Positions 56,396 to 64,000 of a stretch of DNA of 64,000 bases are shown piece by piece. Source of the stretch: Flavimobilis soli (GTDB lineage: Bacteria > Actinomycetota > Actinomycetes > Actinomycetales > Cellulomonadaceae); assembly GCF_002564025.1 (NCBI RefSeq), contig NZ_PDJH01000001.1, forward strand, positions 558,001 to 622,000, given 5' to 3'. The notes beneath the pieces are model-generated. The model was given only the letters and a program-made list of their open reading frames with translations. It did not search any database and had not been told where the DNA came from. Position 1 is the first letter of the stretch. Each line of letters opens with the position of its first letter. Made by a program: the position numbers and the translations under genes.

Positions 56396-56470
56396 CCGGC
56401 GACATCGGCACCCCGAGCCCGGGCGCACCACGCCTGACGCCGGGCGGCAGCGAGCCACGCAGGCGGGGCG

Positions 56471-56878
56471 TCAGCGCGCCATGTACGCCGAGCTCATGAC
56501 CTTGTCGACCTCCATCCGCAGGACGACGCGCTGCGGGTTCGGCTCGAGAGTGCGGTAACGCACGCCGTACCGCCGCACCGCCTCCGCGATCTCCTCGGGG
56601 TCGTCGACGACCGTCGTGGGTCCCTCGAGCGTGATCCAGCGGCCCCCGTCGACCTGGCAGACCGCCGCGCGGGCCGGCACGCCGCCCGGACCGCCAGCCG
56701 CGAGGTTGCGCGCCTTGACGCTCGTGACGTTCGTCGTGATGCGCAGCACCCCGGCGCTGTCGTCCCACGTGAAGCCGACCGGGACGACGTGCGGGGTGCC
56801 GTCGGGGCGCAGGGTCGTCAGCGTCGCGAGGTGGCGCTCCGTGACGAAGACGTGCTGCTCAGGGGTCAGGTGGATCAC
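56471..56878 (-). CDS. PPOX-class (pyridoxamine 5'-phosphate oxidase-like) protein, possibly F420-dependent
   Basis: 135 aa split-barrel protein. LTPEQHVFVTERHLATLTTLRPDGTPHVVPVGFTWDD and DGGRWITLEGPTTVVDDPE resemble the Rv1155-like F420/flavin-binding family. The cofactor cannot be fixed by eye. GTG start at 56878. It ends the dnaE-side minus-strand group. Confidence 0.86.
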   Translation of the reverse strand: MIHLTPEQHVFVTERHLATLTTLRPDGTPHVVPVGFTWDDSAGVLRITTNVTSVKARNLAAGGPGGVPARAAVCQVDGGRWITLEGPTTVVDDPEEIAEAVRRYGVRYRTLEPNPQRVVLRMEVDKVMSSAYMAR

Positions 56879-56966
56879 GAGTCGCTCCGGTCTGTGGGAA
56901 GGGCGGCGGGCGCCGCGTCACGGACGAGGCACGTCAGCGACGCTTGTACGCCGTGGGGCAGGTTCG

Positions 56967-59900
56967 TCAGCTGGCGAGGCACGTCGGGCCCAGGAGCGCC
57001 TTGAGGTCGCCGAACAGCGCGGGCGATCGCTCCACGCGCAGCTTGTCCTCGACCTTCATGAGCGTCGCCCGGCCTGGCTCCGTCAGCTTGAGGTGGACCT
57101 CCGTCGCGCCCGGGTGCGTGCGCAGGATGTCGCGAAGCCGCTCGACGACCGGCTGCGTGCACCGCGACACCGGCACCGTCACGAGCACCGGTGAGTCAGG
57201 GCCCGCGCTCGTGTCCGGCAGCGAGAGCTCCATCGCCTGCAGCGACATCGTCTCGTCACGACGCCGGACGCGGCCCTTGAGCGTGACGATCTGGTCCTCG
57301 GCGAGGATCGTCGAGTACGCGAGGTACGTCTCGCCGAAGAACATGACCTCGATCGACCCTTCGAGGTCCTCGATCGTCACGGCCGCCCACGGGTTGCCGT
57401 TCTTCGACATCTTGCGCTGGAGCGACGTGATGAGGCCGGCGATCGTCACGACCGAGCCGTCGGCACGTCCCTCGTCGGTGATGAGCTGCGCTATCGACGT
57501 CTCCGCGGCGCGGGACAGCACGTGCTCGAGCCCCGAGAGCGGGTGGTCCGAGACGTACAGGCCGAGCATCTCGCGCTCGAACGTGAGCAGCTGCTTCTTG
57601 TCCCAGTCGGGCAGGTCGGGGACGTCGATGCTGAAGCCGATCGCCTCGTCGGCGTCGGACGCACCGAAGTCCGCGAAGAGGTCGAACTGCCCCTCCGCCT
57701 CCTTGCGCTTGACGCCGATGACCGAGTCCACCGCCTGCTCGTGCACCATGACGAGCGAGCGCCGCGTGTGCCCGAGCGAGTCGAACGCTCCGCCCTTGAT
57801 GAGCGACTCGATCGTGCGCTTGTTGCACACGACGGCCGGCACCTTGTCGAGGAAGTCGGTGAACGACGTGAAGTCACCCTTCTCCTCGCGCGCCGCGACG
57901 ATCGACTCGACGACGTTCGCGCCGACGTTGCGGATAGCGGTGAGGCCGAAGCGGATGTCAGCGCCGACGGCGGTGAAGTTGGCCGAGGACGAGTTGACGT
58001 CCGGCGGGAGCACGGTGATGCCCATGTGGCGGCACTCGTTGAGGTAGAGCGCCGACTTGTCCTTGTCGTCCTTGACGCTCGTGAGCAGCGCGGCCATGTA
58101 CTCGACCGGGTAATTCGCCTTGAGGTAGGCCGTCCAGTACGAGACGACGCCGTACGCGGCGGAGTGCGCCTTGTTGAACGCGTAGTCGGAGAACGGCAGC
58201 AGGATGTTCCAGAGCGTCTGCACGGCGTCCATCGAGAAGCCGCGCTCCATCATGCCCGCCGAGAAGCCCTCGAACTGCTTGTCCAGCTCGGCCTTCTTCT
58301 TCTTGCCCATCGCGCGGCGCAGGATGTCTGCCTGACCGAGCGAGTACCCGGCCAGCTTCTGCGCGATCGCCATGACCTGCTCCTGGTACACGATCAGGCC
58401 GTACGTGTTGCCCAGGACGTCCTCGAGCGCCTCCGCGAGCTCGGGGTGGATCGGGGTGACCTCCTGGAGCCCGTTCTTGCGCAGCGCGTAGTTCGTGTGC
58501 GAGTTCGCACCCATCGGGCCCGGTCGGTAGAGCGCGCCGACCGCGGAGATGTCCTCGAAGTTGTCAGGACGCATGAGCTTGAGCAGCGACCGCATGCCGC
58601 CGCCGTCGAGCTGGAACACGCCGAGCGTGTCACCGCGGGCGAGCAGGTCGTACGTCTTCTTGTCGTCGAGCGTGAGCTCCTCGAGGACGACCGGGTCCTT
58701 GCCGTTCGCGACGATGTTGTCGAGCGCGTCGTCGAGGATCGTCAGGTTGCGCAGCCCCAGGAAGTCCATCTTGATGAGGCCGAGCTCTTCGCACTTCGGG
58801 TAGTCGAACTGCGTGATGACGGCCCCGTCCTGCGGGCGGCGCATGATCGGGATGATGTCGATCAGCGGGTGGCTCGACATGATGACGCCGGCCGCGTGCA
58901 CGCCCCACTGCCGCTTCAGGCCCTCGATGCCCTTCGCGAGCTCGACGACCTTCTGCGCGTCCGGGTCGGCCGCGTGGACCTGGCGGAACTCCTCGGCCTC
59001 GGCGTAGCGCTTGTCGTTCGGGTCGAAGATGCCCGACAGGGTGATGTCCTTGCCCATGATCGCGGGCGGCATCGCCTTGGTGAGCTTCTCCCCCATCGCG
59101 AAGGGGAAGTCGAGGAGACGCGACGAGTCCTTCAGTGCCTGCTTGGCCTTGATGGTTCCGTACGTGACGATCTGCGCGACGCGGTCCTCGCCGTACTTCT
59201 CCGTGACGTACTTGATGACCTCGCCGCGACGGCGCTCGTCGAAGTCGACGTCGAAGTCAGGCATCGAGACGCGGTCCGGGTTGAGGAACCGCTCGAAGAT
59301 GAGGCCGTGCTGGAGCGGGTCCAGGTCGGTGATGCGCATCGCGTACGCGGCCATCGAACCCGCACCGGAGCCACGGCCCGGGCCGACACGGATGCCGTTG
59401 TCCTTGGACCAGTTGATGAAGTCGGCGACGACGAGGAAGTAGCCCGGGAAGCCCATCTGCGTGATGACCTGGCACTCGTAGTCCGCCTGCTTGCGGACCT
59501 CGGGGCTGATCCCGTCGGGGTAGCGCGCGTTGAGCCCGCGCTCGACCTCCTTGATGAACCAGGACGTCTCGTCCTCGCCCGGAGGGCACGGGTAGTTCGG
59601 CATGTAGTTCGCGCTCGTGTCGAACGAGACCTCGCACTGCTCCGCGAGCAGCACGGTGTTGTCGCACGCCTCGGGCAGCTCGGCCCACGTCCGGCGCATC
59701 TCCTCGGCGGACTTCACGTAGTAGCCGTCGCCGTCGAACTTGAAGCGGCCGGGGTCGGCGAGCTTCGAGCCCGAGTTGATGCACAGCAGGGCGTCGTGCG
59801 ACGCGGAGTCCTCGCGCTTGACGTAGTGCAGGTCGTTCGTCGCGAGGAGCGGCGCACCGATCGTCTTGGCGAGCCGTAGGAGGTCCTTGAGCACACGGGT

Positions 59901-60506
59901 CTCGATGTCGATCCCGTGGTCCATCAGCTCGACGTAGAAGAACTCCTTGCCGTAGATGTCCTGGAGCTCCCCGGCGACGCGTACGGCCTCGTCCCACTGC
60001 CCGAGCCGCAGCCGTGTCTGGATCTCTCCCGAGGGGCAGCCGGTGGACGCGATCATGCCGGCCGAGTAGCGCTCGATGAGATCGCGGTCCATGCGCGGCC
60101 ACTTGCCCATCTGGCCCTCGAGGGAGGCGTACGAGCTCGCGCGGAACAGGTTGTGCAGGCCCTCGTTGTTGCGCGCCCACATCGTCATGTGGGTGTACGC
60201 GCCACGCGCCGAGACGTCGTCGGCCTCCTGGCCCGCCTCACCGAAGCGGACGCGCGTCTGGTCGAAGCGGCTCGTGCCCGGCGTGACGTACGCCTCGACG
60301 CCGATGATCGGCTTCACGCCGGCGGCCGTGGCCTGCTTCCAGAAGTCGTACGCGCCGAACAGGTACCCGTGGTCGGTCGTCGCGATCGCCGTCTGCCCGA
60401 GCCTGTTGACCTCGGCGAACAGATCCCCGAGGCGCGCTGCGCCGTCGAGCATCGAGTACTCCGTGTGGGCATGGAGGTGGACGAAGTCCGATCCGGCAGA
60501 GGGCAT
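56967..60506 (-). CDS. dnaE: DNA polymerase III alpha subunit (DnaE1 type)
   Basis: 1179 aa, the normal DnaE1 length. N-terminal PHP domain from DFVHLHAHTEYSMLDGAARL (residues 7-26); catalytic palm with VGPGRGSGAGSMAAYAMR and MPDFDVDFDERRR near 414-426 carrying the Asp residues; helix-hairpin-helix and OB-fold (GSVVTIAGLITSLQRKMSKNG) near the C-terminus. Main replicative polymerase. The ATG at 60506 has TAGGAT 6 nt upstream and no Shine-Dalgarno: likely leaderless. Confidence 0.97.
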   Translation of the reverse strand: MPSAGSDFVHLHAHTEYSMLDGAARLGDLFAEVNRLGQTAIATTDHGYLFGAYDFWKQATAAGVKPIIGVEAYVTPGTSRFDQTRVRFGEAGQEADDVSARGAYTHMTMWARNNEGLHNLFRASSYASLEGQMGKWPRMDRDLIERYSAGMIASTGCPSGEIQTRLRLGQWDEAVRVAGELQDIYGKEFFYVELMDHGIDIETRVLKDLLRLAKTIGAPLLATNDLHYVKREDSASHDALLCINSGSKLADPGRFKFDGDGYYVKSAEEMRRTWAELPEACDNTVLLAEQCEVSFDTSANYMPNYPCPPGEDETSWFIKEVERGLNARYPDGISPEVRKQADYECQVITQMGFPGYFLVVADFINWSKDNGIRVGPGRGSGAGSMAAYAMRITDLDPLQHGLIFERFLNPDRVSMPDFDVDFDERRRGEVIKYVTEKYGEDRVAQIVTYGTIKAKQALKDSSRLLDFPFAMGEKLTKAMPPAIMGKDITLSGIFDPNDKRYAEAEEFRQVHAADPDAQKVVELAKGIEGLKRQWGVHAAGVIMSSHPLIDIIPIMRRPQDGAVITQFDYPKCEELGLIKMDFLGLRNLTILDDALDNIVANGKDPVVLEELTLDDKKTYDLLARGDTLGVFQLDGGGMRSLLKLMRPDNFEDISAVGALYRPGPMGANSHTNYALRKNGLQEVTPIHPELAEALEDVLGNTYGLIVYQEQVMAIAQKLAGYSLGQADILRRAMGKKKKAELDKQFEGFSAGMMERGFSMDAVQTLWNILLPFSDYAFNKAHSAAYGVVSYWTAYLKANYPVEYMAALLTSVKDDKDKSALYLNECRHMGITVLPPDVNSSSANFTAVGADIRFGLTAIRNVGANVVESIVAAREEKGDFTSFTDFLDKVPAVVCNKRTIESLIKGGAFDSLGHTRRSLVMVHEQAVDSVIGVKRKEAEGQFDLFADFGASDADEAIGFSIDVPDLPDWDKKQLLTFEREMLGLYVSDHPLSGLEHVLSRAAETSIAQLITDEGRADGSVVTIAGLITSLQRKMSKNGNPWAAVTIEDLEGSIEVMFFGETYLAYSTILAEDQIVTLKGRVRRRDETMSLQAMELSLPDTSAGPDSPVLVTVPVSRCTQPVVERLRDILRTHPGATEVHLKLTEPGRATLMKVEDKLRVERSPALFGDLKALLGPTCLAS

Positions 60507-60512
60507 GACCCG

Positions 60513-60518
60513 ATCCTA
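60513..60518 (-). promoter_or_regulatory. -10 box (TAGGAT) for a leaderless dnaE mRNA
   Basis: TAGGAT-CGGGTC-ATG. Same geometry as for hisC and hisD. Confidence 0.6.
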
Positions 60519-60565
60519 TGACGGACCTCGGACGCTCCGAGAACCGGCTGGCAAGGCCGCCGACA

Positions 60566-60580
60566 CGCCCCTCCGGGGCG
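60566..60580 (-). terminator. hairpin after the GNAT gene
   Basis: cgcccc/ggggcg 6-bp stem with a 3-nt loop, 4 nt past the GNAT stop codon. Probably ends the divIVA-side transcript before dnaE. Confidence 0.5.
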
Positions 60581-60584
60581 ACCG

Positions 60585-61076
60585 TCAGGGCCGCCGCAGA
60601 TCGATCCAGGCGTCCTTGTGCTCGATCCCAGCGTCGAGGTAGAAGTCGCCCACGACGGTGTACCCGAGGCGCTCGTAGAAGCCGAACGCCTGTCGCTGCG
60701 CGCTCAGCTCGCAGCGCACCACGCCGTCGACGGCGCACGTGTCGAGCGCGATCTCGTGGAGGGCCTCCATGAGCGCGACGCCGACGTGCAGCCCGCGCGC
60801 GACCGCGCGCACGGCGACCCGGCCGACGTGCACGACGCCCGGGTGCGCCGGGTCGGTCAGCAGGCGTGCCGTGCCGACGGCACGCCCGTGCGAGTCCCGG
60901 GCGAGGACGTGTGTCGTCGTCTCCGCCGTGTCGAGGTCGTCGAGCTCCTCCTCGGCAGGCACCTGCTGCTCCTCGACGAACACCTCGAAGCGGATCGCGT
61001 AGCACTCCTCGAGCTGCGCCTGCGTCGCGACGACCTCGACCATCACGCCCGAGCCGGAGAGGTCAGCGGAAGCCAT
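60585..61076 (-). CDS. GNAT-family N-acetyltransferase (ElaA-like)
   Basis: 163 aa. [21 protein letters not shown] near the start, [21 protein letters not shown] is the acetyl-CoA-binding motif A, and [20 protein letters not shown] motif B. Substrate unknown. The first ATG overlaps the end of the pseudouridine synthase gene by 14 nt; an in-frame ATG 11 codons later (61043) is possible. Confidence 0.9.
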   Translation of the reverse strand: MASADLSGSGVMVEVVATQAQLEECYAIRFEVFVEEQQVPAEEELDDLDTAETTTHVLARDSHGRAVGTARLLTDPAHPGVVHVGRVAVRAVARGLHVGVALMEALHEIALDTCAVDGVVRCELSAQRQAFGFYERLGYTVVGDFYLDAGIEHKDAWIDLRRP

Positions 61077-61992
61077 CCGACACCACCTCGAGCGCGTGAG
61101 CGAGGTCCGAGGGGTACTCGGACGTGCACAGGACGGGCTGGCCCGTCACGGGGTGGTCGAAGCCGAGCCGCATCGCGTGGAGCCACTGCCTGGTCAGGCC
61201 CGTGCGCTCGGCGAGGCGCGGGTCGGCGCCGTACGTCAAGTCACCGACGCAGGGGTGGCGCAACGCCGAGAAGTGCACGCGGATCTGGTGGGTGCGGCCC
61301 GTCTCGAGGTGCACCTCGACGAGGCTCGCCGCGGGGAACATCTCGAGGACCTCGTAGTGCGTCACCGAGTGCTTGCCGTCAGCGACGACCGCGAACTTCC
61401 AGTCGGACGACGGGTGCCGGCCGATCGGCGCGTCGATCGTGCCCGTCGTCGGCTCGGGGTGGCCCTGGACGAGCGCGTGGTAGACCTTCTCGACCGTGCG
61501 CTCCTTGAACGCGCGCTTGAGCGCCGTGTATGCGATCTCGCTCTTCGCGACGACCATGAGGCCGCTCGTGCCCGCGTCGAGACGGTGCACGATCCCCTGG
61601 CGCTCGGCCGCGCCGGACGTCGAGATCCGGTAGCCGGCAGCGGCGAGGGCCCCGACGACGGTCGGCCCGGTCCAGCCGGGCGACGGGTGCGCCGCGACGC
61701 CGACGGGCTTGTCGACGACGACGAGGTCGTCGTCCTCGTACCGCACGACCATCCCGGGCACAGGCTCAGGCTCAGGCTCGACGGCGGCGGCCGGGTCGGG
61801 CAGCTCGACCTCGAGCCACGACCCCGCGACGAGGCGGTCGGACTTGCCGACGGTGCGACCGTCGACGCTCACGGCGCCGTCGGCCGCGAGCTCCGCGGCA
61901 CGCGTGCGGGACAGCCCGAGGAGGCGGGCGAGAGCGGCGTCGACGCGCTCGCCCTCGAGCCCGTCCGGGACGGGAAGAGAACGCGAGGTCAT
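61063..61992 (-). CDS. RluA/RluD-family 23S rRNA pseudouridine synthase
   Basis: 309 aa. N-terminal S4 domain (about 10-70), catalytic motif [18 protein letters not shown] with the active Asp, then [20 protein letters not shown]. The neighbour of lspA in most bacteria. The start overlaps the lspA stop as ATGA. Confidence 0.95.
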   Translation of the reverse strand: MTSRSLPVPDGLEGERVDAALARLLGLSRTRAAELAADGAVSVDGRTVGKSDRLVAGSWLEVELPDPAAAVEPEPEPVPGMVVRYEDDDLVVVDKPVGVAAHPSPGWTGPTVVGALAAAGYRISTSGAAERQGIVHRLDAGTSGLMVVAKSEIAYTALKRAFKERTVEKVYHALVQGHPEPTTGTIDAPIGRHPSSDWKFAVVADGKHSVTHYEVLEMFPAASLVEVHLETGRTHQIRVHFSALRHPCVGDLTYGADPRLAERTGLTRQWLHAMRLGFDHPVTGQPVLCTSEYPSDLAHALEVVSDGFR

Positions 61993-62702
61993 CGTTGCTC
62001 CGGCTCGCCGGCCGCTGCGGCGTCCGCCTCCTGGGGACCCTCGTCGGCGTCGGTCGACACGGCCGGTTCCGCCGCCAGGTCCGCAGCGTCGGCGCTCGGC
62101 TCCGCGCCGCCGCTCGAGGCGGGCGCGTCAGCGGTCATCGGGGTGCCCCGGAACGACAGCATGATGAGCAGCCCGGCGGCGGCGACGATCGCGATGTCCG
62201 CGACGTTGCCGACGAAGAAGCCCGCGTAGTTGATGAAGTCGACGACGTGCCCCTCGGGGAAGCCGGGCGCCCGGAACAGCCGGTCGATCAGGTTGCCGAC
62301 CGCGCCACCGAGGACGAGCGCGAGCGAGACCGCCCAGGCGCGCGACGTGATCCGCCGGGCCCGCGTCGCGATGACGACGACGACAGTCACTGTCAGCAGC
62401 GTCAGGACCCACGTGAAGCCGGTCCCCATCGAGAGCGCGGCCCCCGGGTTGAACAGCAACTTCCAGCCGAGCAGCTCACCGAGGAACCACGTCGTGGAGG
62501 CCCCGAGCTCGAGGGTGCTCAGCGCGAGCTGCTTCGTCAGCTGGTCGACGATCGCGACGCCGGCCGCGAGGCCGAACATGAGCGCGGTGAGGCGCGGCGC
62601 CCTGGTGGCGGCGGGCGCGCTGGCCGCCACCGCCTCGTCGCCTTCGCGGACGTCGTCCGGGCGGGCGCCGTGCGACGTGACGTCACCCGCTTCCTCGGTC
62701 AG
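61989..62702 (-). CDS. lspA: lipoprotein signal peptidase (signal peptidase II)
   Basis: 237 aa from a proposed CTG start at 62702. It removes signal peptides from prolipoproteins. Catalytic Asp residues are D140 in GNLIDRLFR and D169 in GNVADIAIV; four membrane segments. The start is uncertain. CTG at 62702 overlaps the stop of the DksA-like gene (CTGA) and has GAGGA 6-7 nt upstream, the ideal coupling geometry here. The nearest normal start is a GTG at 62630 (213 aa) with a weak ribosome site; the ATG at 62798 lies deep inside the upstream gene. The C-terminus is a 50-residue Ala/Asp/Glu tail. Confidence 0.92.
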   Translation of the reverse strand: MTEEAGDVTSHGARPDDVREGDEAVAASAPAATRAPRLTALMFGLAAGVAIVDQLTKQLALSTLELGASTTWFLGELLGWKLLFNPGAALSMGTGFTWVLTLLTVTVVVVIATRARRITSRAWAVSLALVLGGAVGNLIDRLFRAPGFPEGHVVDFINYAGFFVGNVADIAIVAAAGLLIMLSFRGTPMTADAPASSGGAEPSADAADLAAEPAVSTDADEGPQEADAAAAGEPEQR

Positions 62703-63160
62703 CGTCGTTCCTCGCGCTGCTTGCAGGTCACGCACAGCGTGGCGCGCGGGAAGGCCTGGAGACGTGCCTTGCCGATGGGGCCGCCGCACGACTCGCACGT
62801 GCCGTAGGTGCCGGCCGCGATCCGCTGGATCGCGTGCGTGTTCTGCTGGAGCAGGTCGCGGGTGTTGTTGACGAACGTGAGCTCCTGCTCACGCTCGAGC
62901 GCGCTCGAACCAGAGTCCGCCTGGTCGTCCCCTGCGCCGTCACCCGAGTTGCGCAGCAGCTCCGAGAGCTCTGCGTCCGCGTTCGCCAGCTCGACCTCGA
63001 GGCGCTCGACCTCGGCGATGAGCTCGCTCGCGACGGCCTTGGCCTCCTTGAGCGTCCACGGCTCCTCGCCCTCGCGGACCTGGAACGTCTTGACGTCCTT
63101 GGTGAGGCGCGGGAAGCGCTCCGCAAGGCTGGGGGTTCGTTCTTCGTCCTGGATCGACAT
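62699..63160 (-). CDS. TraR/DksA-family zinc-finger protein
   Basis: 153 aa. Coiled-coil middle (about 38-110) and a C-terminal four-cysteine zinc finger: C122, C125, C143, C146 (TCESCGGPIGKARL...TLCVTCKQ). DksA relatives bind RNA polymerase through the secondary channel; the actinobacterial branch is little studied. Located between divIVA and lspA. Confidence 0.9.
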   Translation of the reverse strand: MSIQDEERTPSLAERFPRLTKDVKTFQVREGEEPWTLKEAKAVASELIAEVERLEVELANADAELSELLRNSGDGAGDDQADSGSSALEREQELTFVNNTRDLLQQNTHAIQRIAAGTYGTCESCGGPIGKARLQAFPRATLCVTCKQREERR

Positions 63161-63198
63161 CAGGGTGGCCTCTCTGTTCAGAACTGCCGAGGATAGAC

Positions 63199-63253
63199 GG
63201 CCACGACCGGCCCAGACAACACGCGCGGTAGCGGTGCCTGTGGCCGGCCGTGG
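63199..63253. other. inverted repeat between divIVA and the DksA-like gene
   Basis: ccacgaccggcc at 63199-63210 and ggccggccgtgg at 63242-63253 pair over 12 positions with one wobble, with a 31-nt loop. Possibly part of a terminator or of a promoter region for the DksA-like gene. Confidence 0.35.
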
Positions 63254-63266
63254 TCGGTGGTTCGGT

Positions 63267-63281
63267 CGGGACGTCGTCCCG
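63267..63281 (-). terminator. hairpin after divIVA
   Basis: cgggac/gtcccg 6-bp stem with a 3-nt loop, 5 nt past the divIVA stop. Confidence 0.5.
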
Positions 63282-63286
63282 TCGGC

Positions 63287-63949
63287 TCAGAGGCCGGGGC
63301 CGTTGACCTTGTTCGACGGCGGGATCGAGGACCCGCGCGCGTTGAGGTCGCCGAGCAGCGACTCGAGGTAGCTCTGGAGGCGGGTGCGGTAGTCCCGCTC
63401 GAACTGGCGGAGCTCGTCGATCTTGCGCTCCAGGAGCGAACGCTCCTGCTCGAGCTGGCCGAGCGTACGTGCGGAGGTCTCCTGCGCCTCGCGGACGATG
63501 CGCTCGCCCTCGGCACGTGCCTCGCTGACGAGACGCTCGCCCTCCTCCTGGCCGGAGCGGACGTAGTCGTCGTGCAGCTTCTGCGCGAGCTGGAGCATGC
63601 CGGTGGCCGACTCGGGCTCGCTCGCCCGGGACACGGGGGCCGGGGCGGGCGCGGGGACGGGGGCCGGAGCGGGCTCCGGCACGGCCTCGCGGACGGGCTC
63701 CGCGGTCGTGGCGGGCGACGGTGCGGAGGCCGCCTGGGCCGCTGCCGCGTTCTCGCGGGTCAGCTCGGCGACGCGACGCTCGGCCGCGGCCAGCTTGGCC
63801 TTGAGGTCGTCGTTCTCGCCCTGGAGCGCCCGCAGCGTGTTGAGCACCTCGTCGAGGAAGTCGTCGACCTCGACGACGTCGTAGCCCTCGCGGAACTTCG
63901 TCGCCGTGAACTTCTTGTTGAGGATGTCGTCTGCAGTGAGCAGTGCCAT
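63287..63949 (-). CDS. divIVA: DivIVA (Wag31-like) polar growth protein
   Basis: 220 aa. The N-terminal DivIVA membrane-binding domain is clear (LTADDILNKKFTATKFREGYDVVEVDDFLDEVL, residues 4-36, cited in part), followed by a coiled coil, a Pro/Ala linker (about 90-115) and a second long coiled coil (about 120-205). In Actinobacteria it marks curved membrane at poles and septa and directs wall synthesis. ATG start with GAGGTGA 4-5 nt upstream. Shorter than mycobacterial Wag31 (260 aa). The remaining 51 nt upstream hold nothing I can call. Confidence 0.95.
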   Translation of the reverse strand: MALLTADDILNKKFTATKFREGYDVVEVDDFLDEVLNTLRALQGENDDLKAKLAAAERRVAELTRENAAAAQAASAPSPATTAEPVREAVPEPAPAPVPAPAPAPVSRASEPESATGMLQLAQKLHDDYVRSGQEEGERLVSEARAEGERIVREAQETSARTLGQLEQERSLLERKIDELRQFERDYRTRLQSYLESLLGDLNARGSSIPPSNKVNGPGL

Positions 63950-64000
63950 CGTGTCACCTCGTTGAGTTACTCGGGTTATGGAGCCGGGACGTCGATGACG

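Noticed and set aside
57522..59879. Plus-strand open frame of 785 codons opposite dnaE
   Set aside because: Pure complement of dnaE with biased composition and no start context.

Overview
The window is chromosomal DNA from a very high-GC Gram-positive bacterium. Codon third positions are almost all G or C, GTG starts are common, and most neighbouring genes overlap by 4 nt (ATGA or GTGA). The gene order tlyA-nadK-recN-steA-steB, a DivIVA gene at the right edge and the 16S rRNA sequence point to an actinobacterium of the order Micrococcales, probably near Cellulomonas, Sanguibacter or Oerskovia. That placement is judged from memory of these sequences, not from a search. No phage, transposase, CRISPR array or tRNA gene was seen.

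Layout, left to right; almost everything is on the minus strand, so transcription runs right to left. Positions 1-8.5 kb hold a coupled operon: a 50-aa protein, TlyA, NAD kinase, RecN, SteA, SteB, a small polyprenyl-phosphate transferase-like protein, a MurJ-family flippase and the first codons of another gene. Positions 8.7-11.9 kb hold a HAD phosphatase and a repeat-rich Arg/Gly protein with a TPR-like part. Positions 12.1-18 kb hold a complete rrn operon (16S-23S-5S) with tandem promoters and precursor-processing stems. Positions 18-29.6 kb hold tyrS, an alkyladenine glycosylase, a P-loop kinase and the complete arginine cluster argCJBDFRGH. Positions 29.6-32.7 kb hold a thiamine-type ABC transporter operon under a TPP riboswitch. 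Positions 32.8-35.2 kb hold three plus-strand genes: quinone oxidoreductase, MazG-like and a double VOC protein.

Positions 35.3-42.5 kb hold pheST, an aldose-1-epimerase-like gene, a SpoU methyltransferase and infC-rpmI-rplT. infC appears to start with ATC and has a long structured leader. A plus-strand fur-katA pair (42.8-44.8 kb) and a DUF1844 gene follow. Positions 45.4-49.9 kb hold hisC-hisB-unknown-hisH-priA-sseB. A four-gene module (50-54.7 kb: RibD-like, RecQ helicase with a C-terminal phosphoribosyltransferase domain, DUF1697, ASCH) separates this from hisD. The right end carries an S4 protein, a PPOX protein, dnaE, and divIVA, a DksA/TraR protein, lspA, a pseudouridine synthase and a GNAT acetyltransferase.

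Most genes are housekeeping. The less ordinary items are the PNPT-MurJ-SteAB envelope cluster, the large disordered Arg/Gly protein with an in-frame 342-bp-spaced duplication, the infC leader with the 100-residue tail on IF3, the RecQ-PRTase fusion, an uncharacterised protein embedded in the his operon, and a recurring TANNNT box 6-7 nt before start codons that suggests leaderless transcription.
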